The position numbers and the translations under genes are program-made. From positions 1 to 64,000 of the forward strand of contig QCLX01000003.1 in the NCBI GenBank assembly GCA_003214215.1: 64,000 nucleotides of DNA, read 5' to 3'. The notes beneath the pieces were generated by a model that was given only the letters and a program-made list of their open reading frames with translations, was not told the DNA's origin and did not search any database. Source of the stretch: Prochlorococcus sp. AG-418-G18 (GTDB taxonomy: Bacteria > Cyanobacteriota > Cyanobacteriia > PCC-6307 > Cyanobiaceae). Below are positions 1 through 10,212 of the stretch, piece by piece. Within the stretch, counting starts at the first letter, position 1. Every line of letters begins with the position of its first letter.

Positions 1-1
1 A

Positions 2-2212
2 CTTTTTGAGGGAAATCAAAGAAAAAAAGAGACATCCGATACAAAGAATAAAAACTTGGCAAGTAATAGCGCAGAAATTAATTCTTTAAAAAATGAAATT
101 GATTTATTAATTAAAACTAAATCAAGGCTAAATAACGAGCAATTAAGGCTTGAAAAGGATTTATCTAGATTCGAAAGCAGGAAGGAAGCTTTAAGCGAAT
201 CTAGAGGTTCATATGCTCTCAGAATTCTCTTAGAAGCAGGGTTAGAGGGTATACATGGTTATGTAGCTCAACTTGGAGAGGTCAGTGAAAAAAATAGATA
301 TGCATTAGAAATTGCGGCTGGAAATAGATTAGGACAAATTGTTGTTGATAATGATCATATTGCTGCTAAAGCAATTGAAATTCTTAAAAAGAAGAAAGCG
401 GGAAGACTAACTTTTTTGCCTTTAAATAGAATTAAAAGTCAAAAAAAGAACTATGCAATTTCAAGATTTGAAAATAACAGGGAGAATGGATTTATTGATA
501 AGGCTATTAATCTAATTACTTTTGATGAAGTCTATTCAGATGTTTTTCGATATGTTTTTGGAGATACTTTGGTTTTTTCAGACTTATCTTCAGCTAGGTT
601 ATCTACACAAAAAAATAGGTTGGTTACTTTAAGTGGTGAATTATTAGAAGCAAGTGGTGCTATTACTGGAGGCAGTAAGTTAAATAAAGATTTGGCTTAT
701 AGGTTTGGAAGTAATAATGATATTGATGATTCCAGTCCTATAAAAGAAAGATTATTAGTTATCGAAGAAGCTTTAAAAGAGTCAAATAATGATTTGATAA
801 TAAAAAATGATAGGCTGAGTAGATTAAATTCTAACCGAAGTCAAATAATTGAGGATTGTGCCTCATTTAATACAGAAATTGAAGTAAATCAAGATTCTCT
901 CAAGGCTGTCTCGCAAAGAATTGAGGATTGTAAATCGAGATTAATCAAACTTGATACTGCTAATAATTTATTAGTTAACGAGTTGGATCATTTAAGAAAT
1001 GAATTGAAGCCTTATAAAGATAAGATTGATCAATTACAAACTATTCAAAAGGCTAATTATGAAAAAAATCAAAAATCTTCGTTAATAGCTTTTAATAACG
1101 ATTTTAATAATCTTGATAAAAAACTTGAACTACTCATTAAGGAGCGAGATACATTACTAGACAAAAAGAATCAATTTGCTTTAGATAAAGAGCGTATCAA
1201 TAATTCATTAAAAATTCATTTAATACAAGAAAAAAACTTGCAGGAATCTATTAAACAACTCGCAATTGCTCATAGCGAATGGATAGAAAAAAGAGATGAA
1301 TTTAAAAAAGAGCTTTTAGATCTCGATAATCAAAAAAATTCTTTAGAGAAAGATTTAGGTTTATTGAGAAGGAAAAGAGATGAATTAAACTCTTCAATTT
1401 CAAATAAAAGGCAAGAATATAATAACTATCTATTGAAGCTTGAATATCTTGAAAGGGATATGCATTCTCTTAAAGAAGAGATGAGGAGTGAGAAAATAAA
1501 ATTAGAAAATTATAAAAAAGATCTACCTAATCCTTCTCCGCAGTTTGGAGAATATGAAGGGAAAAGTCTTGAATCTTTGCAATCAGAAATCTCGATCATA
1601 AATGCAAAACTACAAAGCTTAGAACCTGTTAATATGTTGGCTCTTGATGAATTAGAAGAATTAATTGAGAGATTAAATGGTTTGCGAGAAAAATTAGAAA
1701 TTCTATCTAATGAAAGATCTGAATTATTGCTGAGAATAGAAACTGTATCTACGATGCGTCAGGAGGCTTTTATGCAAGCTTTTACAGAAGTTGATAAACA
1801 TTTTAGAGAAATTTTTGCAAATTTATCTGATGGAGATGGATTTCTTCAACTTGAAAATCCTAATTCTCCTTTAGAAGGAGGATTAACTTTAGTGGCTCAT
1901 CCTAAGGGAAAAAATGTCAGAAGATTAGCCTCTATGTCAGGTGGTGAAAAATCGTTAACTGCTTTAAGTTTTTTATTTGCTTTGCAAAAATATAAACCTT
2001 CACCTTTTTATGCATTAGATGAAGTTGATAGTTTCTTAGATGGTATAAATGTTGAAAGATTGTCAAAATTAATATCTAATCAGTCATCAAATGCTCAATT
2101 TATAGTCGTAAGTCATAGAAGGCCTATGATTAGTGCGTCTGAACGAACAATTGGAGTTGCGCAAGCAAGAGGTGCTAATACTCAAGTTCTTGGGTTACCA
2201 AATGCTGCATAA
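2..2212 (+). CDS. smc: Chromosome segregation protein SMC, C-terminal part (5' truncated by window edge)
   Basis: Frame stays open to the window start; hinge-like segment (GYVAQLGEV...AGRLTFLPLNRIK), coiled coils, ABC signature SMSGGEKSLTALSFLFALQ and Walker B YALDEVDSFLD. Confidence 0.95.
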   Translation, partial: LFEGNQRKKETSDTKNKNLASNSAEINSLKNEIDLLIKTKSRLNNEQLRLEKDLSRFESRKEALSESRGSYALRILLEAGLEGIHGYVAQLGEVSEKNRYALEIAAGNRLGQIVVDNDHIAAKAIEILKKKKAGRLTFLPLNRIKSQKKNYAISRFENNRENGFIDKAINLITFDEVYSDVFRYVFGDTLVFSDLSSARLSTQKNRLVTLSGELLEASGAITGGSKLNKDLAYRFGSNNDIDDSSPIKERLLVIEEALKESNNDLIIKNDRLSRLNSNRSQIIEDCASFNTEIEVNQDSLKAVSQRIEDCKSRLIKLDTANNLLVNELDHLRNELKPYKDKIDQLQTIQKANYEKNQKSSLIAFNNDFNNLDKKLELLIKERDTLLDKKNQFALDKERINNSLKIHLIQEKNLQESIKQLAIAHSEWIEKRDEFKKELLDLDNQKNSLEKDLGLLRRKRDELNSSISNKRQEYNNYLLKLEYLERDMHSLKEEMRSEKIKLENYKKDLPNPSPQFGEYEGKSLESLQSEISIINAKLQSLEPVNMLALDELEELIERLNGLREKLEILSNERSELLLRIETVSTMRQEAFMQAFTEVDKHFREIFANLSDGDGFLQLENPNSPLEGGLTLVAHPKGKNVRRLASMSGGEKSLTALSFLFALQKYKPSPFYALDEVDSFLDGINVERLSKLISNQSSNAQFIVVSHRRPMISASERTIGVAQARGANTQVLGLPNAA

Positions 2213-2257
2213 ACACACTTTTTTAAATTTATACGTCAGAATGATAAAAAGAAATTT

Positions 2258-3301
2258 ATGAGCTTGTCTAACACATCTGCTAATAAGAATCTTCCTAACT
2301 CAGTCCCTAGCGAACGTTTATGGTTAAGGTCAGAATTAATGGGAACACAAGTTATAACTACTGATACTGGGAGGCGGCTAGGAGTAGTTGGCGAAGTTGT
2401 TGTTGATATCGATAGAAGAGAGGTGGTCGCTTTGGGACTAAGAGATAATCCACTGACAAGATTTTTACCAGGTTTGCCAAAATGGATGCCTTTAGAAAGT
2501 ATAAAGCAAGTGGGAGATGTCATATTAGTTGACTCCCTTGATTCTTTGAGTGACAGTTTTTCTCCAGAAAGATATGGGAAGGTAATTAATTGTCAAGTGA
2601 TTACAGAATCTGGGCAACTTTTGGGAAGAGTTCTTGGTTTTTCTTTTGATATTGAGACTGGGGATTTGATATCTCTTGTTATGGGTGCTGTTGGCGTTCC
2701 GCTTTTAGGTGAGGGAGTTTTAAGTACTTGGGAAATACCTGTTGAGGAAATTGTAAGTAGTGGTACCGATAGGATTATTGTTTATGAAGGTGCTGAAGAG
2801 AAATTGAAGCAACTAAGTAGTGGACTACTTGAGAAACTTGGAGTCGGGGGTTCTTCATGGGATGAGAGGGAAGCAAATGGATACTCAGCAAATCTTGTGC
2901 CTGTTGAGAATCAGTTACTTTCAGGTTCTGAATCAGAACAGCAAAATAATTTGGTCGAGGAATATGAAGAAGTTGTTGAACAAGATGATTATGAAGATGA
3001 TTATGAAGATGAACTTGAATATGTTGAAATAAAGGGTTCCTCTGCGGAAATAAATAACAGAAAAAAGCTATATATGGATAATGATTATTCTGATCAAATC
3101 GAGAATCAAAATAGTGTTAATCAAATAGATGAAAAAAATAATATTGATTTTAATCAAAAGAAACAATCAACTACTAATTTAGCTTCGAAAAGACCAATTC
3201 AAAATGCAACTGAAACTTTGGATATTGAACCACTAGATGAACAAAATTTAGTTCAAGATAATAAAAAATCAGAAAAGCTTGAAATTGATGATCCCTGGTA
3301 A
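2258..3301 (+). CDS. PRC-barrel domain protein with acidic C-terminal tail
   Basis: Two PRC-barrel-like segments (GTQVITTDTGRRLGVVGEVVVDIDRREVVALGL; CQVITESGQLLGRVLGFSFDIETGDLISLVM) followed by E/D/Y/N-rich tail. Confidence 0.8.
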   Translation: MSLSNTSANKNLPNSVPSERLWLRSELMGTQVITTDTGRRLGVVGEVVVDIDRREVVALGLRDNPLTRFLPGLPKWMPLESIKQVGDVILVDSLDSLSDSFSPERYGKVINCQVITESGQLLGRVLGFSFDIETGDLISLVMGAVGVPLLGEGVLSTWEIPVEEIVSSGTDRIIVYEGAEEKLKQLSSGLLEKLGVGGSSWDEREANGYSANLVPVENQLLSGSESEQQNNLVEEYEEVVEQDDYEDDYEDELEYVEIKGSSAEINNRKKLYMDNDYSDQIENQNSVNQIDEKNNIDFNQKKQSTTNLASKRPIQNATETLDIEPLDEQNLVQDNKKSEKLEIDDPW

Positions 3302-3304
3302 TTG

Positions 3305-4591
3305 TTAAAGTTTTTTCACTGAATTAATAATTATAGAAGCAAGTTTTTTTGCAGCACCATTATCGCCTCTTTCTTTTTGTAGATTATCCCTAATACTTTT
3401 TAATTGATCTCTATTCTTAAGAAGAAATAATACTTCTCTTGCAATTTTTCTTGGCGAAATATTACCTATCCTTTCAGGGACAATCATTCTTTTAGCTTTA
3501 ATATTTGGCCAAGCAAAAAACTTCTTTTTTTTAAAATAAAAATTTTTAATTATAAAAGTTAGGAATCTATTTATGAATGGAATTTTTCCAATTACTCCAA
3601 AAATACCATCCCATGCATTCATCATATTTAAATGTTGAGTTGGTAGAACAACTAACATTGGAAGAGTAATTGCTGCTAATTCTGCAGTATTTGCTCCTAC
3701 AGTTGTAATTGCAAGATCACATTCCTTTAATATTTCATAGCAAGGATATTTCTTGATTAGAAAAATCTTTGTATTTTTTGATGTTTCAATTACATAATCA
3801 AAATGAGAGTCTTTGAAGTTTCTAATTGATTTGATTTTTGATGAGTAATATTTAGCAATTGGATTTTTGTTGCTTTGAAAAAATAAATATTCACTTTTAT
3901 CAGTAGTTGGGGCAATGGGAATTATAAAATTTATATTTTCATTTTTTTCAGCGATATGATCTGCAACTTCTAGGAAGAAAGGAATTCCAACAGCAAGCTT
4001 TGCTTTCTTAGAACCAGGCAATAATGCTATGTAGTTTTTTTCTTTATTTCTTAATGATATTTCGCTATTAAGTTTGATATCTGCCATCAAATCGCCAATG
4101 ACTTCACATTTATATTTATATCTTTTAGGTATTAACTCTTTTACTTTTACATTCATAGCAGCAATTTTGTTGGTCCATTTAGGCCATCGCGAAACCCACT
4201 CAGCATATGTGATATTTAAATAACCTAATCTTTTAGCTAATAAAATGCTCCAAAATTGATCCCCACCAAGGAAAATAACTACCCCTTTTCTGGGCCAATT
4301 TGCAAAAGAATGTGGCTTTATTAAAAATTTCCAAAAGCTTTCGGATTTTGTAATTAATTCGAATTTATTCCATGAATTTGCAACTAAAAATTCTTTACCA
4401 GTGGCATTTGGACAAGGAACAAGGACTAACCTAAGTGTGAAATCGTATTTATTGTAATCACATAGTGATTTGATTATTTTGTTAAGCTCATCTACTACAG
4501 GATTTACCCATGTAGTTAATTCACCAGGACCATTGGAAACTATAACTACTGCAATTGATTTTTTTTTCATTGCAGTTAAACCAGAATACAT
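3305..4591 (-). CDS. Lipid-A-disaccharide synthase (LpxB)-related glycosyltransferase-like protein
   Basis: SNGPGELTTWVNPVVDEL and LLPGSKKAKL...GANTAELAAITLPMLVVLPTQHLN motifs. The ORF-track N-terminus reads through tRNA-Leu; plausible starts are ATG at 4591 or 4570. Confidence 0.75.
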   Translation of the reverse strand: MYSGLTAMKKKSIAVVIVSNGPGELTTWVNPVVDELNKIIKSLCDYNKYDFTLRLVLVPCPNATGKEFLVANSWNKFELITKSESFWKFLIKPHSFANWPRKGVVIFLGGDQFWSILLAKRLGYLNITYAEWVSRWPKWTNKIAAMNVKVKELIPKRYKYKCEVIGDLMADIKLNSEISLRNKEKNYIALLPGSKKAKLAVGIPFFLEVADHIAEKNENINFIIPIAPTTDKSEYLFFQSNKNPIAKYYSSKIKSIRNFKDSHFDYVIETSKNTKIFLIKKYPCYEILKECDLAITTVGANTAELAAITLPMLVVLPTQHLNMMNAWDGIFGVIGKIPFINRFLTFIIKNFYFKKKKFFAWPNIKAKRMIVPERIGNISPRKIAREVLFLLKNRDQLKSIRDNLQKERGDNGAAKKLASIIINSVKKL

Positions 4592-4595
4592 TAAA

Positions 4596-4677
4596 TGCGG
4601 ACGGCGAGACTTGAACTCGCAAGGCCGAAGCCACACGCTCCTTAGACGTGCGCGTCTACCAATTCCGCCACGTCCGC
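4596..4677 (-). tRNA. tRNA-Leu, apparent anticodon AAG
   Basis: Reverse complement GCGGACGTGGCGGAATTGGTAGACGCGCACGTCTAAGGAGCGTG...GAGTTCAAGTCTCGCCGTCCGCA: 7-bp acceptor stem, anticodon stem CACGT/GCGTG, loop CTAAGGA, long variable arm. Confidence 0.93.
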
Positions 4678-4937
4678 AAAGGGTTTTCAGCAACCGGGTG
4701 ATACCTAAACCTTAAAAATATCATACATTATTGGCTGAAATAAGCATGTAGTTCTAAAAGAGTATTTTTGAAAATGATGAATAATTTTTCTATTGCATAA
4801 AACAAATATTTATACATATATAACGTTTTAGGTTGTATTGTAAAAAATGTCCTCTGATCACTAAAAAATTTTGTTGAATACTTTGGCAAATAATTTTTTA
4901 TTTTAAGTCATTTCATTTCTTCAATTTAATTTTCATA

Positions 4938-6287
4938 ATGGTTGAAAAAGTTTTAATTGCTAATCGTGGAGAAATAGCTTTACGAATTGTCAGAAGTTGC
5001 AGAGAACTAGGTATTGCAACCGTTGCAGTTTTTAGCACTGTAGATAAAAAAGCATTGCATGTTCAGCTTGCTGATGAAGCGGTTTGCGTTGGAGATTCAT
5101 TAAGTAATAAGAGTTATTTAAATATTCCAAATATACTTGCTGCTGCTACATCTAGAGGAGTTGATGCTATTCATCCTGGTTATGGATTCCTTGCTGAAAA
5201 TGATAAATTTGCTGAGATGTGTAACGATCACGGCATAGTTTTTATTGGCCCATCTCCTAAAGCTATTAGATCTATGGGAGATAAATCTACAGCTAAAGAA
5301 ACTATGGAAGCAGTTGGAGTTCCAACAGTACCCGGTAGTAAAGGCTTGTTATCAAATGTTGATGAGGCTTATAAATTGGCAGATGATATAGGCTATCCGG
5401 TAATTATTAAAGCGACAGCTGGAGGAGGTGGAAGAGGTATGAGGTTGGTGGAAGACTCTGATAATCTTGAAAAAATGTTCAAAGCAGCTCAAGGCGAAGC
5501 GGAAGCAGCTTTTGGTAATGATGGTTTATATATGGAGAAATTTATAAAGAAGCCAAGACATGTAGAAATTCAAATTTTGGCGGATAGGTCTGGTAATGTT
5601 GTCCATTTAGGAGAGCGAGATTGTTCAGTTCAAAGAAGACATCAGAAGTTACTAGAAGAGTCTCCTAGTCCAGCAATTAACACTACCCTAAGAAAAAAAA
5701 TGGGGAACGCAGCTATTGCTGCTGCAAAAAGTATCGGCTATGAAGGAGCTGGGACTGTTGAATTTTTAGTTGATGATAATAATAATTTTTATTTTATGGA
5801 AATGAATACTAGGATTCAAGTCGAACATCCTGTTACTGAAATGGTTACTGGAGTTGATTTAATAGCTGAGCAAATTAAAATCGCAAGCGGAGCAAACTTG
5901 GAATTTAATCAGGATGATATCCATTTAAACGGTCATGCGATTGAATGTAGGATCAATGCTGAAGATCCTTCTCACAATTTCCGACCATCACCTGGAAAAA
6001 TAACTGGGTGGCTGCCTCCTGGCGGCCCTGGTGTAAGGGTGGATAGTCATGTTTATACAGGCTATGAAATACCTCCTTTCTATGACTCATTAATTGGTAA
6101 ATTAATAGTATGGGGAAAAGATCGTAATACTGCTATTAAACGTATGAATAGGGCTTTAAATGAATGTGCAGTTACTGGTATTCCTACAACAATTAACTTT
6201 CATCTAACCTTATTGAATAAATCTAAATTTAAGCAAGGTAAGATACATACTAAATATGTAGAAGAAGAATTATTGCCCAATTACTGA
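4938..6287 (+). CDS. accC: Acetyl-CoA carboxylase biotin carboxylase subunit
   Basis: [57 protein letters not shown]. Confidence 0.97.
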   Translation: MVEKVLIANRGEIALRIVRSCRELGIATVAVFSTVDKKALHVQLADEAVCVGDSLSNKSYLNIPNILAAATSRGVDAIHPGYGFLAENDKFAEMCNDHGIVFIGPSPKAIRSMGDKSTAKETMEAVGVPTVPGSKGLLSNVDEAYKLADDIGYPVIIKATAGGGGRGMRLVEDSDNLEKMFKAAQGEAEAAFGNDGLYMEKFIKKPRHVEIQILADRSGNVVHLGERDCSVQRRHQKLLEESPSPAINTTLRKKMGNAAIAAAKSIGYEGAGTVEFLVDDNNNFYFMEMNTRIQVEHPVTEMVTGVDLIAEQIKIASGANLEFNQDDIHLNGHAIECRINAEDPSHNFRPSPGKITGWLPPGGPGVRVDSHVYTGYEIPPFYDSLIGKLIVWGKDRNTAIKRMNRALNECAVTGIPTTINFHLTLLNKSKFKQGKIHTKYVEEELLPNY

Positions 6288-6305
6288 GAAATAATTAAAT
6301 GATTT

Positions 6306-6620
6306 CTATGAAATATGAGTATGCAATGCAAGTTTTATAAGCCCTTGCTGACCGACTAAAATTTCTCTTAAAAAGCTTATAATTCCGATCCAAATTACGG
6401 GTCCAACATCAACGCCTCCAATAGGAGGAATTAGCTTTCTTGTTAAATTAAGAATAGAATTTGATGGTATTGAAATTAATAACCATAAACCATTACTTAA
6501 ATCAATTTTTGGGTACCAAGTAAGTATTAATCTTATTAGAAAAACTATAGTTAGATACGAGAGAGAAATTCCTAAACTAATATCTAAAATTTGAAGAGAG
6601 TTTACAAGCAAGGAAATCAC
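6306..6620 (-). CDS. YggT family membrane protein
   Basis: Hydrophobic ~100 aa protein with LRLILTWYPKIDL...LTRKLIPPIGGVDVGPVIW. Confidence 0.8.
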   Translation of the reverse strand: MISLLVNSLQILDISLGISLSYLTIVFLIRLILTWYPKIDLSNGLWLLISIPSNSILNLTRKLIPPIGGVDVGPVIWIGIISFLREILVGQQGLIKLALHTHIS

Positions 6621-6701
6621 AATTATTTAATTCATCTTAATAAACAACCCATTGAAACGTATTTAATTCGTATTATAAATTGAGAATTTAATATTTAAAA
6701 A

Positions 6702-6887
6702 GTGTTTCAAATCTCAAATTTATTACTAGCTGCAGATTTTTCTGCTGAAGTAGCAAATAATTCCGCAGTTGGAATGATAGGAAGTTTTATTGCCGCTGCC
6801 TTACTTATCGTTATTCCAGCCACAGCATTTTTGATTTTTGTCAGCCAAAAAGATTCCCTCGACCGTACTTCTACTGGGAGACGCTAG
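6702..6887 (+). CDS. psbX: Photosystem II protein PsbX
   Basis: Short single-TM protein: [35 protein letters not shown] start. Confidence 0.85.
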   Translation: MFQISNLLLAADFSAEVANNSAVGMIGSFIAAALLIVIPATAFLIFVSQKDSLDRTSTGRR

Positions 6888-6967
6888 TTTTTATAGAAGT
6901 TTTAAGTACACTATATATATAAGGGATATAAGTAACCCTTTTAAAAATAAATTTTTGGAGAAAGAAT

Positions 6968-7903
6968 GTGGTCAATGCTAGTCTCAATTGGGCCAGTATT
7001 GTTGGTATAGTTCTCGCTGTATGTGGCGGAGGCCTTTATTTTTTGAGGTCTTTTAAGCCTGCCTTAGCAAGGGATTATGATGTTTTCTTCGCAGCAATTG
7101 GACTTTTGTGCGGAGGAATATTATTTTTTCAAGGCTGGAGGTTAGATCCTATCCTTCAGTTTGGTCAGTTTTTATTGGCAGGAACTACAGTTTTTTTCGC
7201 ATATGAAAGTGTGCGATTGAGGGGAGTTGCTACTGATCAAGCTCGAAGATCATCTTATTTTGATGATGATACTATTTCTGATGTTCCCAGAAATTCTAGA
7301 GCTCGATTTAATGACGATTATGATAGGTTTGAAGAATCTGAAAGACCATCGAGAAGATTCAAACCTCAAGAGGATGAATTTGAAGAAGACTATACAGACG
7401 GGAGATCTCCTAGGAGGAATGTTTCGAGAGCTATTCCATCTGCTGCAGCAAGTAGAAGTAGGGCATCAACAAGAAGAGAATCAAATCAGTTTGAAAATGA
7501 TGAACCTATAAGAAGAAGAAGACAACCTCTTGAAGAAAGAAATATTAATCAATCAGAAAGAAACACCTTTGGTGAGAGACGAAAATTATCTCGTGATGAA
7601 GTTAAAACAGGATCAAGACCAAGAATGAATCGTACAGTTTCTAGACAAGATAATATTTCTAATCCAGATGTTTCTTCTCCTTCATTGCGTAAGAAATCTA
7701 CAAGATCTTCTATTAGGCAGCAGACTTCAACAGCTGCAGTAGAAGATGCTTCATTCAAAGATGCTAATCAAGTAAACAAACCGCGTACAACTCGTAGAGC
7801 AAGCTCTTCAGCTAGATCAAGTTCAAAAAATCAAAATGGTAGATATACGGTTGGAACAGACAAAAAGAAACCTAGAGATAATAGTTCTAGATTTGATGAT
7901 TAA
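6968..7903 (+). CDS. Ycf66 family protein with long Arg/Ser/Asp-rich C-terminal tail
   Basis: N-terminal WASIVGIVLAVCGGGLYFLRSFKPALARDYDVFFAAIGLLCGGILFFQGWRLDPILQFGQ typical of Ycf66; low-complexity tail. Confidence 0.85.
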   Translation: MVNASLNWASIVGIVLAVCGGGLYFLRSFKPALARDYDVFFAAIGLLCGGILFFQGWRLDPILQFGQFLLAGTTVFFAYESVRLRGVATDQARRSSYFDDDTISDVPRNSRARFNDDYDRFEESERPSRRFKPQEDEFEEDYTDGRSPRRNVSRAIPSAAASRSRASTRRESNQFENDEPIRRRRQPLEERNINQSERNTFGERRKLSRDEVKTGSRPRMNRTVSRQDNISNPDVSSPSLRKKSTRSSIRQQTSTAAVEDASFKDANQVNKPRTTRRASSSARSSSKNQNGRYTVGTDKKKPRDNSSRFDD

Positions 7904-8179
7904 TTATAAGATTCCTGCCCATTTTAAAAAAGATTCTTGACTAAATAATTCAATTAGTATTATTGCTAAGAATCCAATCATTGCAAACCTTCCATTAGTT
8001 TTTTCAGAATAAGTACTCCATCCGAATTTGTATTCATCTTCAATATCTTTTGGCTTTTCATCTAATTTCTTGTCTCCAATTTGTTCATTGATGTAATTTT
8101 CATCTCTCTGATTTTCTAAAGAACTCTCATTCTCTAAATTAGTGACTTCTGAGTTAGTTTGTTCTTCTTTAGAATTCAT
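7904..8179 (-). CDS. High-light-inducible (Hli) chlorophyll a/b-binding-like protein with acidic N-terminal extension
   Basis: FGWSTYSEKTNGRFAMIGFLAIILIELFSQESFLKWAGIL. Confidence 0.85.
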   Translation of the reverse strand: MNSKEEQTNSEVTNLENESSLENQRDENYINEQIGDKKLDEKPKDIEDEYKFGWSTYSEKTNGRFAMIGFLAIILIELFSQESFLKWAGIL

Positions 8180-8187
8180 TGCTTTTA

Positions 8188-10170
8188 CTAATCCTTAAAA
8201 TTATACTTATCAGAAGTCACTAATTTCCAGTCTCCTTGTCCATTTAATTCTAAAATATTTTCATGAAAATCTTTTAAGCTAGGTCTATGTCCAACACTAA
8301 TAAGAGAAAGTTCTCTTTCTTTTAGTAAACTATATAGTCTTTTTTCAGTGTCAATATCTAAAGCGCTTGTTGCCTCATCAAGTACTGCAAATCTTGGAGA
8401 ATTTAGTAAGAGTCTGGCAAAAGCTAATCTTTGTTGCTCCCCTAGAGAAAGAATTCTTGGCCAATCTTGTTTGATATCAAGATTAGGATAACGATCCACT
8501 AAGGTTTTTAAATTGACTTCATGAAGTACAGAAGTAAGATGATCATCACTAAACTTATTAACTTCTGTGGGATAACATAATTGTTCCCTTAAAGAACCTA
8601 GTAACATATAAGGTTTTTGAGGTATGAATAATAATTCCCCAATTTTTGGTTTTTTTATTACCCCATGATCTGGTTCCCACAAACCGCTAATCATTCTTAG
8701 TAAAGATGTTTTTCCGCACCCAGAGGGTCCAACAACCAAAAGTGATTGATTATTATCGATGCTCAGATTTAAATTTTTAATTATTGTTTTATTTGATCCT
8801 GGCGGGCAAAGGTCAGCATTATTAACAAGAATTGAGGGATAATCTGAAATAACCTTTTGATTGATTGTAGGGCTGGTTTGACTAATGGATTCGACTTTTG
8901 ATTGGAATCCTTCTAATCTGCCGATCCCTGCAGTAAATTTTGCAAGTTCTTCTATTTGATTAACAATGAAAAATAAAGAACCTTCGACCATTCCAAATGC
9001 AAAGCTTGCCTGAATAAAGCGCCCATAGTCAATATCACCTTTAAAGTAAGGGATTGCCATTATTAAATACGGGAAGAAATTTCCGGCATAATTAATGGAT
9101 CTTCTCATGACGTCAATTATTACTCTCCATATAATTAGTAAATTAAAGTTTCTCACCACTTCTCCTAATCTCCTTTCAGTTTCACTTCGCTCAGGATTCT
9201 CTCCAGAGTAGAAAGCTATTGATTCAGCATTATCTCTAATATGTACTAAGCCATATCGAAAATCTGCTTCATATCTGAGTTGATCAAAGTCAATTTTTAC
9301 AAGATTTTTCCCAGCAATTAAAAGGATAGAAGTTGCAAACGCAGCGTAACCAAATAAAGAAAAAGTAAGTGTTGTACTAATACTCCATAAAATAAGAATA
9401 TTAAGTGAAAATGTTAGAAGTGCATCGAAAATACCTAATGTAAAAGAAAGACTTTGACCCGTAAAAGCACGTGTATCATCTGTGATTCTTTGATCAGGAT
9501 TATCTACATCAGTTTGTTCTTCATCATTAGGATTTAATTGGTAATAAGCTTTATTAGTCATATAATCTTTTACTAAGCTTTTTGAGAGCCATTCTCTCCA
9601 AATTATTCCTAACTTATAGGTAAAAAATATTTGGGAAACACGTATTGGTAGAGCTACAGCGAAACAACAAGCATAAATCCCTAATATCCGATAAAATCCA
9701 TCTTCTTGTTTTTCTACCAAAGCATTTGTTAGATCTCTTGCTATAAATCCAATGCCAGCATTTATTCCATTTACAGCTAAAAGCATTAATACAATTATCG
9801 CAAGGAATAACCAATGTAACCATCTACGGTTTTTTAATTGACGTCTTAAGCTGAAAAAGCTGCCTGATCCAATTAGAAATAAAGCAGAAAAAAGCAATCC
9901 CCAGCTACCAGCCCAAATTGAATTGACAGTACTAACTACACCTCCGAAATACTTTTCAACAAAAATTGGTTGAAAGCTTTCAAAAAAACTGATTATTCCT
10001 GTAAGACCAACAAGTACTACTCCACCAACACAAAATAAAAGAGAAATCAAAAGCCATATAAATTGAAATCCATTACATTGATCGATGGGAAGAAAAAAAG
10101 GCTGAGATAGCTTTCTTAATTTTTGTAATTGGTACAGTATTTTGGATTTATTTTTAACTGCTTTATTCAT
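8188..10170 (-). CDS. ABC transporter fused permease/ATP-binding protein (SbmA/BacA/YddA-like)
   Basis: N-terminal TM domain; Walker A VVGPSGCGKTSLLRMISGLWEP, signature LSLGEQQRLAFARLLL, Walker B FAVLDEATSALD. Confidence 0.88.
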   Translation of the reverse strand: MNKAVKNKSKILYQLQKLRKLSQPFFLPIDQCNGFQFIWLLISLLFCVGGVVLVGLTGIISFFESFQPIFVEKYFGGVVSTVNSIWAGSWGLLFSALFLIGSGSFFSLRRQLKNRRWLHWLFLAIIVLMLLAVNGINAGIGFIARDLTNALVEKQEDGFYRILGIYACCFAVALPIRVSQIFFTYKLGIIWREWLSKSLVKDYMTNKAYYQLNPNDEEQTDVDNPDQRITDDTRAFTGQSLSFTLGIFDALLTFSLNILILWSISTTLTFSLFGYAAFATSILLIAGKNLVKIDFDQLRYEADFRYGLVHIRDNAESIAFYSGENPERSETERRLGEVVRNFNLLIIWRVIIDVMRRSINYAGNFFPYLIMAIPYFKGDIDYGRFIQASFAFGMVEGSLFFIVNQIEELAKFTAGIGRLEGFQSKVESISQTSPTINQKVISDYPSILVNNADLCPPGSNKTIIKNLNLSIDNNQSLLVVGPSGCGKTSLLRMISGLWEPDHGVIKKPKIGELLFIPQKPYMLLGSLREQLCYPTEVNKFSDDHLTSVLHEVNLKTLVDRYPNLDIKQDWPRILSLGEQQRLAFARLLLNSPRFAVLDEATSALDIDTEKRLYSLLKERELSLISVGHRPSLKDFHENILELNGQGDWKLVTSDKYNFKD

Positions 10171-10212
10171 TACTCAACAAGTTTTATAAAATAAATTATA
10201 ACTTTTAAAAGT

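Noticed and set aside
2236-2523. 95-aa minus-strand ORF
   Set aside because: Lies antisense inside the PRC-barrel gene with Ser/Thr-rich antisense-type composition and no recognisable motif.
2985-3013. 12-bp repeat GATGATTATGAA in the PRC-barrel gene
   Set aside because: Explained by the acidic DDYE-type coding repeat; too short and unspaced for CRISPR or VNTR significance.
4470-4715. 81-aa plus-strand ORF
   Set aside because: Antisense translation of the LpxB-like gene start and tRNA-Leu.
6921-6940. AAGGG...CCCTT hairpin after psbX as a terminator
   Set aside because: Only 5 bp and followed by just a short T run, so too weak to call.
7227-7511. 94-aa plus-strand ORF
   Set aside because: Alternate frame within the Ycf66 low-complexity tail.
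9614-9823. 69-aa minus-strand ORF with several Cys
   Set aside because: Alternate-frame reading inside the ABC transporter gene; Cys content comes from the frame shift.
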